From the NCBI GenBank assembly GCA_000151295.1, contig GG745332.1, positions 583,760 to 647,759 of the forward strand: a DNA stretch of 64,000 nucleotides, written 5' to 3'. The stretch comes from Allomyces macrogynus ATCC 38327. Taxonomy: Eukaryota > Blastocladiomycota > Blastocladiomycetes > Blastocladiales > Blastocladiaceae. Both the position numbers and the translations under genes were made by a program. The notes beneath the pieces were generated by a model, which searched no databases, was not told the DNA's origin, and saw nothing but the letters and a program-made list of their open reading frames with translations. This document shows positions 54,740 to 64,000 of the stretch, piece after piece. Position 1 is the first letter of the stretch. Each line of letters starts with the position of its first letter.

Positions 54740-55460
54740 GTACGCTGTGGGAGTGCCTCAAGCCGATGCCCTTGCTTGGCCAGAAACGTGTCATAGTCTT
54801 GCCGTGTCAGCAGCGCGACCATGTCTGTGGCCCATTTCTTATACTGGACGAGACAGTCGTGTGCGCGCACGGGCGGCTCCACCATGTTGTGGATACCAGC
54901 CAACAGTCAAATGCCTAGCACGGTGATTCCATGGGCTATACAATTGGGAGGTGGTGGGGTGAGCGTCTTGATGCTTGTTCATGGAATCCATTTTTCAACT
55001 ACCAATTAATTCGGACTTGCAATTAATTCGGACTTGCAAGCGGCACCGGGACACGCGACTACACACACAAGTCGCGTCAGGCAACGCCCAGGCCCAAGAA
55101 GAAGCGCGCGCGGTCGGGTAACACCCTGCCGCAACCGCGCGTTGTGACGACAATGAACGAGTAGATCCCAACCTCAACTCTGGCCCCAAGCAAGGATCGG
55201 CCGACGCCAGATCGTCCAACTGAATCAGCGTGTCACCCACCAGGTCGCACTCGTCCATCTCGGCTTGGAGCACGAACCCGGCGCCTGGCGTTGGCGCGTA
55301 AGACGATGCGAATCACGGCGCCCACGACTATTTCGCGGCCTTCGGGTCCGTGGCAATAGGAGAGGCGGGAAAAGAGCGGGCACGCGCGCGTCCACGCGAG
55401 CACGGTTGTGACCGGGAGTGGGTGGGTTGGGGGTGCGATTGCAGCCTCTTGTGCGAGAAC
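54700..55460 (-). pseudogene. Decayed copy 2 of the gene at 56832
   Basis: Minus-strand pieces match the neighbouring gene in order: VLAQEAAIAPPTHPLPVTTVLAWTRACPLFSRL (its counterpart is LAQEAAVFPLPHPLPPRTVLEWTTKCPLFSRI), GAVIRIVLRANARRR, then in another frame EMDECDLVGDTLIQLDDLASADP (ELAEADLVGNDMLVDAAALASTDP), and, after an unalignable part, NMVEPPVRAHDCLVQY and RQDYDTFLAKQ (NMVEPLVRAHDYVVKY, RHDFDAFLAKK). Frame changes between ANARRR and LQAEMDE, and the lack of a start, make it a pseudogene. Two short perfect tandem duplications border its first block. Confidence 0.75.
55004..55037 (+). repeat. 17-bp perfect tandem duplication
   Basis: AATTAATTCGGACTTGC occurs twice head to tail inside the decayed copy 2. 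Confidence 0.95.
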
Positions 55461-55466
55461 CTAGTT

Positions 55467-55498
55467 GATGTCACTGCCAGTGGATGTCACTGCCAGTG
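55467..55498 (+). repeat. 16-bp perfect tandem duplication
   Basis: GATGTCACTGCCAGTG occurs twice head to tail, just upstream (in minus-strand sense) of the first conserved block of copy 2. Confidence 0.95.
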
Positions 55499-55950
55499 TC
55501 TTGACCGTGACGGCAGCGCGTGTCGTGCGCAAGGGGCTCAGGTTGCGATGGTTCGATTCGTGACTTGTGGAGGGACCGTGTCGCGTGCTTGTCAATGATG
55601 GCGAGGACGCGAGGGCGACCTGGGCGGTTGCGGGGAGAGCGTTGATCTCGCTGTTGGCTGCTGCCAGTCCCAGTGGTGGCGGGGGGTTTACAGGCGGCCA
55701 CGTCGCCGCTCGCGATGAAATTTGATCGCCAATGCAGCAGGGACTCGTGCACGAAATGGTAGCAGAAAAAGGAACGGTTCAGCCGAAATCGAAGCACTGG
55801 CTCCGTTGTTGTCGTCATCGGTGTTGTTTAGCATCATGATTGACCAGGATTGATGCCAATATTATGGCGCAAAAGCTGTGCTTTTATTCACTTTCGTGTT
55901 GACCAGGTCGCGGTCCTGGGTCGAGGTACTGCCAGAGCACCGACGGCATG
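55499..55950. other. Spacer between copy 2 and the longest family member
   Basis: It contains, in minus-strand sense, the extension MLQATPDMPSVLWQYLDPGPRPG (from about 55965 to 55884) in a frame different from the main open frame, then no feature. Confidence 0.45.
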
Positions 55951-56832
55951 TCAGGTGTCGCCTGGAGCATGCGCGTGCGCAACGGCGTGCCAGCGATCCT
56001 GCCGCGGTTTCTTGGCGAGAAACGCGTCAAAGTCGTGCCGCGTGGGCAGCGAGACGAGCGCCATGGATCCGTCCGTGTACTTGACGACATAGTCGTGCGC
56101 GCGCACGAGTGGCTCGACCATATTCCAGACGTTGGCGGTCAAGTGGATGCCTTGTTGCGAGACGGGCGAGGGGCTATGGATGGAGTGGAGAGGGGTGAGA
56201 CTCGCGCGCGTCGTCGTTGTTGTTGGGTGGGGAGATATAGAGCGCACCTTGATACGTCGACGAGCCGGACGGGCACGCGCGACGTGTTTTGCAGATCGCG
56301 CAAGGCGGGCGCCGAGGTTCATCGAGCGCACGGTCGCGCCAGTGGTGGCGAGGTGCCGGCGTGGACGGCGCTTGCCCCCGCGGTCGCGGTGCGAGTTTTC
56401 GATGTGGTAGACGTGAATGCCAATGTCGATGTGTGCGGCGGTCGAGGATGGGTCAGTAGACGCGAGCGCGGCTGCATCGACGAGCATGTCGTTGCCGACA
56501 AGGTCGGCCTCGGCAAGCTCGCCTTTTAGGGCGAGGCGGCGCCAGGCGTGCTCGTGCAGGACGATGCAGATGAGAGTGCCGGCAAGGACCTTGTGGTCTT
56601 TCGAGTCGTGCTGGTGTGGGCGCGAAGTGTAATAGATGCGCGAGAACAGCGGGCACTTGGTGGTCCATTCGAGCACGGTCCTGGGCGGCAGAGGGTGCGG
56701 CAGCGGGAAGACGGCGGCCTCCTGCGCGAGGATGAGGTCGACGTCTTGCGCGAGCACGGCGCGCGCGGCGATGTGCGCGGGCGAGTCACGGCCTGGACCG
56801 TCGGGGCCCGCGCTCGGCGTGGACGCGGCCAT
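55951..56832 (-). CDS. Unrecognised protein, longest member of a local three-copy family
   Basis: From the ATG at 56832 a single frame gives 293 residues: an Ala/Pro-rich start, LAQDVDLILAQEAAVFPLPHPLPPRTVLEWTTKCPLFSRIYY, VLAGTLICIVLHEHAWRRLALKGEL, ADLVGNDMLVDAAALASTDP, HIDIGIHVYHIEN, a basic region, and NVWNMVEPLVRAHDYVVKYTDGSMALVSLPTRHDFDAFLAKK. The basic region (SAKHVARARPARRRIKVRSISPHPTTTTT) may include an unspliced intron, with a GTGCGC donor near 56252. The C-terminus probably shifts frame: copies 2 and 3 continue as RTxMMxVTPDMPSVLW, which here lies in another frame (RTRMLQATPDMPSVLW) ending at 55884. I do not recognise the family; the hydrophobic/acidic blocks suggest a folded beta-rich domain. 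Divergent from the Zds gene. Confidence 0.6.
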   Translation of the reverse strand: MAASTPSAGPDGPGRDSPAHIAARAVLAQDVDLILAQEAAVFPLPHPLPPRTVLEWTTKCPLFSRIYYTSRPHQHDSKDHKVLAGTLICIVLHEHAWRRLALKGELAEADLVGNDMLVDAAALASTDPSSTAAHIDIGIHVYHIENSHRDRGGKRRPRRHLATTGATVRSMNLGARLARSAKHVARARPARRRIKVRSISPHPTTTTTRASLTPLHSIHSPSPVSQQGIHLTANVWNMVEPLVRAHDYVVKYTDGSMALVSLPTRHDFDAFLAKKPRQDRWHAVAHAHAPGDT

Positions 56833-57225
56833 GGCGGCGTGCGGCGGGCACGCGCGACTTGCGGTGTCGCGGCGCGAGTGCGGCAGGTCGGGCGCGTCTC
56901 GCGCGTGCAGGCGGGCGTGCGCTGCGATCAGGCGCGCGATCAGCGAGTGCGGAGCCGCGGTCCGGTCGGCAGGCGAGGCGGGCCTTGGCGCGTTTCTTCT
57001 CTGGCGCGGCGGGGGCCACGCCACACGGCGGGCAAGCCGCACCAGGCACGCCAGCACACCCACTGCAGACCAACCGCCACACGCGCACGCTTCTCCACCG
57101 CTCGCTCACCCGCCGTCCCCATCGCACCGCCGCGGCCGCGACCACCTCCTCCTCCCGCAGCGCACGCGCTCTCCTGCCCCGCAGCACTCGCCGCCCTCTC
57201 GCCGCCGGGCCCTCGCCGCGCCGCC
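56833..57225. other. Divergent promoter between the unrecognised gene and the Zds-like gene
   Basis: 393 bp, very GC-rich; no TATA box seen. Open frames run across it on both strands. Confidence 0.5.
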
Positions 57226-60200
57226 ATGGCCGCCGCCGCGCCGCTCGTCGACGACCTCGAGTCAAGCCTGCACGAACTCGACGAGCTCGCCGCCGACCTC
57301 GAGTCGGCCACACTCGGCCTCGAGTCCTCAGTCGCCGAGGACACGGCCATTGACGAGTCGACCGCCGACGACGCCGACGACGAGGACGATGGCGATGCAC
57401 AAGACGACGCCCTGCGCGCGCACGCTGCGACAAGCAGCGCCGAGCCCGACGCTAACCCCGACAGTGACGCTGTTGCCGCTGCTGTCGACGCGGTACCCGG
57501 CCCCTTTCTCGACGACGACCTGCTTCCCGCCGGCGCCGCCGCGGCCCCGCTCGCCCTGCCCGCGTTTGTTCCGCGCGCGATCCCGCCAGACCTGCTGCCG
57601 CCCGATGCAGCCGTCCCGCCCACGCGCCTGTCGCTTCCCCGTACTGCCGGCGGCACGGCCTCGCCACCGCCGCCCATCACCATTCCGTCGCTCTCGCGGC
57701 GCCGCTCCTCCAAGGCGACGACGCCGCGCAGCCCTACGCAAATGGCCATGGACCCGGACCTGACGGAACCCGTCATGGCCGAGTCGGCCGTGGTCCCCGA
57801 GGACATGACGCCGCACCTGTTTTGGGTGCCGGCGCACCAGCACCCGGAAATCGCGCCCTTGGCCTTCAAGGACTGGCTCGACCGCCACGACATGCAGCTC
57901 ACCAACAACGCCGTCGCGCGCGTGCGCCGCCGGAAATCGTATCGCGAGTCGGTCAATGTCGTTTCTCTGGCCGACGATGGATCGGGCAAGGCCCATGTCG
58001 TGGTGCAGCCCGTCGACGACGCGGCGGTACGTTTCCCTCCCGGCCTGCTCTCCTGACTTCCACTCGAGGACCCGTGCATCTAAATCCACTTCCCGCTCTT
58101 GCCGATCTTGATCTCGCCCAGGGCTCCGAATCCGATGGTCTCGAAACTGTCCCCGAAGACGGCCCCGTCACGAGCGACGGCGACGGCACCGGTCACAAGA
58201 GCGACTCGGGCGACGGCACTGCCCAACCCACCGGCGGTGCCTCGTCCATCCGACGCACGACCCTGAAACGCTCGTTCCGGCACCGTCCCGTACACCCGCG
58301 CGCGCACCGCGACGCGGACCTCGCACAGACCGACGGCCCCGCCGTGCACCCGCATACGCAGGGCTCCGGCTCCTTCCGCCGTAAACGGTCGCTCCTGCGA
58401 CAGGGGATCGGCGCCGGGTCGGACGCGCCTGACGCGACCGACCGCCCCTCGGACCCGTCCGTGCGCGACCCGGACGCCGAGTACGTCGCCAACTCGGGGC
58501 ATACGCCCGTGGAAATACCGTCGGTCCCAACGATTCCAACGATCCCGACTGCGCCGGACGTGTCGATCATTGTCCGCGCACATTCACCAGGGGACGAGCT
58601 TCTCGCGCGCCCGCCCGGCGCGGCGTTTGTGATTCCGCCGGAACGGACGACGTCGCTGCACACGCGCGCGCGGCCGGCACCGCGACCGGCCGCCAAGGAA
58701 CCGTCGGCGCTCGCCGCGGAGCCGACCGCGGCACCTGTGGATGCGCCAATGCCCACGCCCAAGCCCGTGCCCGCGCCGGCAGAGGACGCGGAACCGGCGC
58801 ACCCGGACCGGATCCAGTCGCCGCCGTTACCACCACGGCCGTTGGAGCCTGTGGTCGCTGACGCGGCCGCGCCCGTTGACGCGCCGATGCCGCCACCATC
58901 GCTGTCATCGACGGAAGACACGTCCCTGCCACCCGCACTCCCCGCGGAATGCACCCCGTTGGTTGGTGTCGACGATACGGCGCCATCGGTCCCGCTCCCG
59001 CCGTCCCCCGCTGATGCGGTCGTCGCGCCCGCGCCGACTCCCGAACCGTGGTCTGCGCCCGCCGCTGGGCCGGGACCGGATACGCCCTTACCCGCTCCGA
59101 CGGCCGTCGGGCCACTGATCACGCCGTTGCAGCCTGCGCGCGGCCGGTCTGATTCAGTCGTCTCCGTGGATTCTGACGCGGGCGATGTCTCGGACACGGC
59201 GTCGATTTCGGGCAAGCGGCACCGCAAGAAATTGTTTGGCGGGTTCCGGCGCAAGAATTCGGCGCGTCCGAGCGACGAGCACAGTGTCGCCGTCGCGCCC
59301 GCGGACTTGGGTGGGAAACCGGCCGCGAAGCTCCCGCAGCATCCGGTCGCCGCGGGACCGCCGCCGCACGCGCCCGCACAGACGGCGACACCGCCCACGG
59401 TGGCGCAGGGGAAGCCGAAAAAGTCGACGTGGGGATGGCTGTTCTCGTCGTCGTCGTCGTCGTCTTCCTCGTCGTCGAACCAGCAGCAACATGGGGCCGG
59501 TGGGAACCGCGCACTGACGCCGTCGCAGGCCGCCGCCGCCGCCGCGTCGATGGCCGCGGAACCCGTCGCTGCCGTCCCACCACCACCGCCCGTGGCCGCC
59601 CCGCCCAAGAAGAACGGTAACTCGATCGTCTCGTTTTTCCGCGCCGCCAAGAAATCCGCGACCGCGGCCGTCGGGAACGGCAACTCGAGCACGACCAACA
59701 CCATGGCTTCGACCTCCTCTACTACCCCGGGCAAGGCCACGGGAATTCTCGCTGCCGGCACGACCGCCGCCCTCCTGGCCGCCGCCCCGGGGTCCCACTT
59801 GGCCTCGGACCGGTACGGCGCGGGCAAACCGCGTTCTGCGGCGCTCGCCGGCCACCTGGCGATCCCGCTGCGGTACCCGATCCACATCGAGCGCGCGATC
59901 TGCCGCCTCGCGCACCAGAAACTCGCCAATCCACGCCGTCCGCTGTGCCACCAGGTGTTGATCTCGAACATGCTCGTCTGGTACATGTCGCTCCGGAAAG
60001 CCGAGGAGGAAATGCACCTCGCGCAGCAGGCGCAGCTCGCGGCTGCTGCTGCGGCAGGGGGTGGGGCCGCAACCCCACCTGCCGCGCCGGCCGCGGAACC
60101 CGCGCACCCGGCGTCCGGGTGGAAGGCCGGGCGGTTCCGTGGGAGTGGGGGCGGCGGGAAGAAGAAACGGTCCCGGAAAGCCGCGGGTGCTGTACCCGGT

Positions 60201-60710
60201 GGGGCGCGGTCAGCTGAGATTGTCGTCGCTGCGCCGTCATATTCCGCGCAGGGGTACGGGTACCCGGACCAGGGCGGGTACGCGGCGAATGGGACCCCGT
60301 CGTCCTCGCAACCAAGTTCGGCACAAGATGGCACAGGTAAGTCGGACGATAGTTCCGGGTCGTCGGATTCAGATAACGATTCGGACGATGACGAGGACGA
60401 GGAGGAGTCGGTGTCGGATGAGGAGCGCCGGCGTCGGCGCCGCGCGGCACAGAAGGCGCGGTCCGCACGGCCACGGCCGCGGTCGTCGTCGCGTGCACGT
60501 GCGACTGCGGCGGCGGCAGCGGCGGCGGCGAATGGCGGGTCGGTCGTGCCGCGCGCGTCGTCGGGGCTCGCGTCGAATCCGAACTCGGATGATGAAGATG
60601 GTGGGGCCGCGTCGCCGGATGAGGACGACGACGTCCCGCTGGGATTGGTGCTGCAGAAGAAGCCGGCGGCCGCGGCCGCGGTCACGGCGCCGGTCGTGGC
60701 GCCCGCATGA
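57226..60710 (+). CDS. Zds1/Zds2-like protein with Zds C-terminal domain
   Basis: Exons 57226-58026 and 58122-60710 (intron 95 nt) give 1129 residues. Nearly all is low-complexity and probably disordered (Pro/Ala/Asp/Ser-rich, a run of 12 Ser near 59448-59475, Asp/Glu runs near the end). The one clear domain is at about 845-895: AIPLRYPIHIERAICRLAHQKLANPRRPLCHQVLISNMLVWYMSL, the Zds C-terminal domain, which in yeast Zds1/Zds2 binds the PP2A-Cdc55 phosphatase and controls mitotic entry, polarity and mRNA export. LFWVPAHQHPEIAPLAFKDWLDRH near the first exon's end is a second conserved-looking patch, as in the N-terminal part of Zds proteins. A basic RKKLFGGFRRKNS motif lies in between. The ATG at 57226 has a strong context (CCGCCATGG). 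Confidence 0.9.
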
Positions 60711-61964
60711 GTGCGTGCGTATTTACTTGCGTGTCTTTTTTATTATCCACCCCTTGTTGCTCGTTTTTTATTGATTGGTTGACTTGTGGGTGTCGACGGG
60801 AATCTCGTTGGCGATTGGCTTGCTTCTTTCTTACCTTATGCTCTTTGTGTTCCACTCTCGTCCTGGCCTTGCACCAGACTTGCTCTTCCCTTTTTTTTCT
60901 TGTTCGCTTGTGTTGGGTCGGCGCTGCCCCTTTTGCGCGTGACCATTTTGGCCTCGTTCCCTCCAAGAAGTGAGATTCCCCTGCCCGGATGCCTTGGAGA
61001 TGGATCAGTGTCTGACAGGGATTAGTGATGGCCAAGACTCGACAAGTGGAAGCATTTGGAAGCATGTGTCCCTCACAACCGAGGAGAAATGGATTTCCAC
61101 GGCGTGCGCCGGCTCACCATCGCCAGGACAACGACTTTTGTCGTGGGTATCAAATATCGCCAGGATCCCCACTTGTCACCCACCCCATTGAACATCATCA
61201 GAATATCGTGTCCTGGTGCATGGCCGAGGTTCCTGATTGCGATGGGGTGTTCCGGTATGCGCGCGCGACGTGAGCGCCGGACGGTGGCTCCGGAACATTA
61301 CAGGTTCACGGCGAGCGAGGCGCGTGCCCACGTCGAGCCGGGCCTGGGTCAACGGCATGCCGATGGACGCGGCAAGGCAGGGAGGCAAGGCAGGGCGGTA
61401 AGTAATACAGTGAGACTCTGACGCGAGCACGTGGAAGTCACGCGAGATTGACGCACCGCACCAAATGCAAGTAGAAATGACTTTGGCGAGAGCCTTCTCT
61501 GCGAGATTTCTTCAACCTTGGGCTTGATATTGCTTTCCGTTTCTTGTCCTCTGTTGTTTCCGGTTGTGCCTCTCTCAGAATTGCAACGGCTTCCAAACAG
61601 GTGCCAATTGATTGATTGTTGGGCCCATGTCGATCGTTGAGACGGAGATGTCGTCTTCTTCCTGCAGAATGATCGCACAACAGCTGTCCTCGCAACGCTG
61701 CACTCCGTTTCAAGTCAAATCCGCATGCAGAAACGGCGTTATATACAGCCCAACGCGCAATGGCAAGACCAAGCAAAAACGTGAACTGGACCAGGCACAA
61801 CCAAACTAACAAGCCAGCAATGAATCAAGTGCAAAGCAAACCCCAAAAGGAATCACGAAACCAAACGAGAGGCAGAGAGGGAGCGAACGCCGCCAAACGC
61901 GTCGAGCGGGCCACGGCGCAGCACGTCCCATGGTTTTGGTGGAGTCGATCACAATGATACCGCA
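60711..61964. other. Convergent 3' flanks of Zds-like and ribonucleotide reductase genes
   Basis: About 1.25 kb, with T-rich sequence after the Zds stop (CTTTTTTATTATC, CCTTTTTTTTCTTG) that could contain the poly(A) signals. A GGCAAGGCAG doublet lies near 61370-61398. No gene. Confidence 0.55.
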
Positions 61965-64000
61965 TCAACCAGAGCACGCCAGGCACGCGTCGCGGTTGTC
62001 GAGCGAGCACGCCAAGTCGGCGAGCTTCTGGTCGCGGTCGGTTGGACTGCTAGAACTGCTCGCACCGCCGGCCTCCTGCTTCTGCTGCTGGCTGAGCGCC
62101 TGCTGGTCAACGGTAAACTTGATCGCGTCGGCCGCGGGCCGCGACCGCAGGTAGTACATGCCCGTCTTGAGCCCCTTTTTCCACCCGTAAAAGTGCATCG
62201 ATGTGAGCTTGCCGAAATTCGGGTCGGCCATGTGGATGTTGAGCGACTGCGACTGGTCAATGTAGGCGCCGCGATCGGCAGCCATGTCGACAATCGACCG
62301 CTGCGAAATCTCCCAAACGGTGCGGTAGATGCGTTTCAAGTCGGCCGGGATCTCGGCAATGTTCTGGATCGACCCGTTGGCCGCAATCATGCGGTTCTTG
62401 AGCGAGTCGTTCCACAGACCCAGCGAGACGAGATCGTGCAACAAGTGCGGGTTCACGACTTGGAACTCGCCGGCGAGCACGCGGCGAGTGTAGATGTTAG
62501 ATGTGTAGGGCTCAAAGCACTCGTTGTTGCCGAGAATCTGCGACGTGGACGCCGTCGGCATTGGTGCGAGCAGCAGCGAGTTGCGCACGCCGTGCTTGGC
62601 AATCTTCTCGCGCAGCTCGGACCAGTCCCACAGACCCGAGTCGGGGGTCACACCCCACAGGTCAAACTGCAGCTTGCCCTGTGAGATCGGACTGCCCTCG
62701 TAGGTCGCGTACTTGCCGTCGCGCTTGGCAATCTCAACCGACGCCTCGAGCGCCGCGTGATAGATCGTCTCGAAAATGTGCTTGTTGAGCGTGCGCGCGC
62801 GCTCGTCGTCAAACGACATGCGCATCTTGATGAAAGCGTCGGCGAGCCCCTGCACGCCAATGCCAATCGGGCGGTGCCGCATGTTCGACCTCTCGGCCTC
62901 GGGCACCGGGTAGTAGTTGATGTCGATGATTTTGTTCAAGTTGCGCGTCACGACTTTTGCCACGTCGTGCAGCTTCTTGAAGTCAAACGTGTCCTTGTCA
63001 ATCACAAACGTGGGCAACGCGAGCGACGCCAAGTTGCACACGGCCACCTCGTCGGGGCTCGTGTACTCGACAATCTCCGTGCACAGGTTCGAGCACCGAA
63101 TCGTGCCGAGGTTCTGCTGGTTCGACTTGCGGTTGCACGCGTCCTTGTAGAGCATGAACGGCGTGCCTGTCTCGACCTGCGACTCGAGAATCGCAAACCA
63201 CAGCTTTTGCGCGGGCACGGTACGACGCGCACGGCCCTCGCGCTCGTACTGGTGGTAGAGCTCCTCAAACTTGTCGCCCCAGACGTCGGCGAGCCCGGGC
63301 GCCTCGGCGGGGCAGAAGAGCGACCAGTCGCCGTTCGACTCGACGCGCTTCATGAACAGGTCCGGAATCCACAGCGCGTAGAAGAGGTCACGCGCACGCG
63401 ACTCCTCCTTGCCCGTGTTCTTCTTGAGGTCGAGGAACTCGAACACGTCGGCGTGCCACGGCTCGAGGTACATGGCAAACGCACCGGGCCGCTTGTTGCC
63501 GCCCTGGTCAACGTAGCGCGCTGTGTTGTTGTAGACGCGCAACATTGGCACCAGACCGTTCGAGTACCCGTTGGTACCGGCAATGTAGGACCCGGAAGCG
63601 CGAATGCAGTGCACGTTGAGCCCAATCCCGCCCGCCGACTTGGAAATCATAGCGCACGTCTTGAGCGTGTCGTAAATGCCCTCAATCGAGTCGTCCTTCA
63701 TCGAGACGAGGAAGCACGACGACAGTTGCGGCCGTGGCGTGCCAGCGTTGAAGAGCGTCGGCGATGCGTGAGTGAAGTACTTTTCCGACATGAGGTTGTA
63801 GGTCTCAATCGCCTTTTCAATGTCCTCGCCATGAATCCCGACGGCGACGCGCATCAGCATGTGCTGCGGGCGCTCAGCGACCTTGCCATTGATCTTGAGC
63901 AGGTAGGACCGCTCGAGCGTCTTGAACCCAAAAAAATTGTAGTTGTAGTCGCGGTCGTAGATGATGGCCGAGTTGAGCCGGTCGGCGTGCTTTTGAATCA
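61965..64000 (-). CDS. RNR1: Ribonucleoside-diphosphate reductase large subunit (5' end outside window)
   Basis: The frame is open from the right edge to the stop at 61965, about 678 residues; the first ~150-200 residues are missing. Class I reductase motifs are present: [45 protein letters not shown] with the active-site cysteine, [43 protein letters not shown], then [18 protein letters not shown] (second and third catalytic residues), [40 protein letters not shown] and the C-terminal DACLACSG with the shuttle cysteine pair. It reduces ribonucleotides to deoxyribonucleotides with the small subunit. No intron falls in the visible part. A Gln/Ser-rich linker precedes the cysteine tail. Confidence 0.98.
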   Translation of the reverse strand, partial: IQKHADRLNSAIIYDRDYNYNFFGFKTLERSYLLKINGKVAERPQHMLMRVAVGIHGEDIEKAIETYNLMSEKYFTHASPTLFNAGTPRPQLSSCFLVSMKDDSIEGIYDTLKTCAMISKSAGGIGLNVHCIRASGSYIAGTNGYSNGLVPMLRVYNNTARYVDQGGNKRPGAFAMYLEPWHADVFEFLDLKKNTGKEESRARDLFYALWIPDLFMKRVESNGDWSLFCPAEAPGLADVWGDKFEELYHQYEREGRARRTVPAQKLWFAILESQVETGTPFMLYKDACNRKSNQQNLGTIRCSNLCTEIVEYTSPDEVAVCNLASLALPTFVIDKDTFDFKKLHDVAKVVTRNLNKIIDINYYPVPEAERSNMRHRPIGIGVQGLADAFIKMRMSFDDERARTLNKHIFETIYHAALEASVEIAKRDGKYATYEGSPISQGKLQFDLWGVTPDSGLWDWSELREKIAKHGVRNSLLLAPMPTASTSQILGNNECFEPYTSNIYTRRVLAGEFQVVNPHLLHDLVSLGLWNDSLKNRMIAANGSIQNIAEIPADLKRIYRTVWEISQRSIVDMAADRGAYIDQSQSLNIHMADPNFGKLTSMHFYGWKKGLKTGMYYLRSRPAADAIKFTVDQQALSQQQKQEAGGASSSSSPTDRDQKLADLACSLDNRDACLACSG

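Noticed and set aside
53250..56000. A transposable element explaining the low-GC island
   Set aside because: No transposase, integrase or reverse-transcriptase motif and no terminal repeats were found; the content is better described as decayed copies of the neighbouring gene.
58193..60685. An 830-codon open frame on the minus strand opposite the Zds-like gene
   Set aside because: It mirrors the GC-rich, low-complexity coding strand; the + strand contains the recognisable Zds domain, has a good start and a matching intron. The antisense product has only composition-driven runs.
1..64000. tRNA, rRNA or CRISPR features
   Set aside because: No cloverleaf-like sequence with the conserved T-loop, no rRNA core sequence and no regularly spaced repeats with unique spacers were seen by eye; a covariance scan was not possible.

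Overview
The window is nuclear DNA of a GC-rich eukaryote with short spliceosomal introns. Most introns are about 63-107 nt, start with GT (often GTACG or GTGCG) and end in AG. The gene set points to a fungus: a Zds1/2 C-terminal domain protein, Spb1, an Mtr10-type importin and a Mediator Med14. It also carries families better known from animals: BLCAP/BC10, BTG/Tob, Memo and a PRPP-synthetase-associated-type protein. An early-diverging zoosporic fungus (Blastocladiomycota or chytrid; Allomyces or Catenaria would fit) is my inference, not a proven assignment. One 737-base run of N marks a scaffold gap.

Left part (1-28.6 kb): the 5' end of a BLCAP-like gene (-); a 13-exon oligopeptidase B-like serine peptidase (+); two paralogous seven-helix membrane proteins in tandem (-,-); the Mediator tail subunit Med14 (-) divergent from a leucine-rich-repeat-like protein (+); an imperfect 297-bp tandem repeat; UDP-glucose 4-epimerase (+); the PP2A scaffold subunit (-); ribosomal protein eL8 (+); and a DH-PH RhoGEF (-).

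Middle (28.6-41.3 kb): the gap with poor-quality flanks, a seven-exon coiled-coil protein of unknown function (-), then about 5 kb with three F-box/LRR paralogues in a row (-), all carrying frameshifts or stops, and an Mtr10/transportin-3 importin (-).

Right part (41.3-64 kb): a PRPP synthetase-like protein whose PRPP loop is changed (+), a BTG/Tob protein (-), PLP-homeostasis protein (-) divergent from a Memo protein (+), the rRNA methyltransferase Spb1 (-), a 3-kb lower-GC stretch with decayed copies of an unrecognised gene whose longest copy lies beside them (-), a Zds-like protein (+), and the 5'-truncated large subunit of ribonucleotide reductase (-).

There is no operon logic here. Functional links that can be inferred are PP2A scaffold with Zds (a PP2A regulator in yeast); PRPP synthesis with ribonucleotide reductase (nucleotide supply); and eL8 with Spb1 (large ribosomal subunit). 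Exon boundaries were set by hand from splice signals and protein conservation; every complete spliced model listed with exons sums to a multiple of three.
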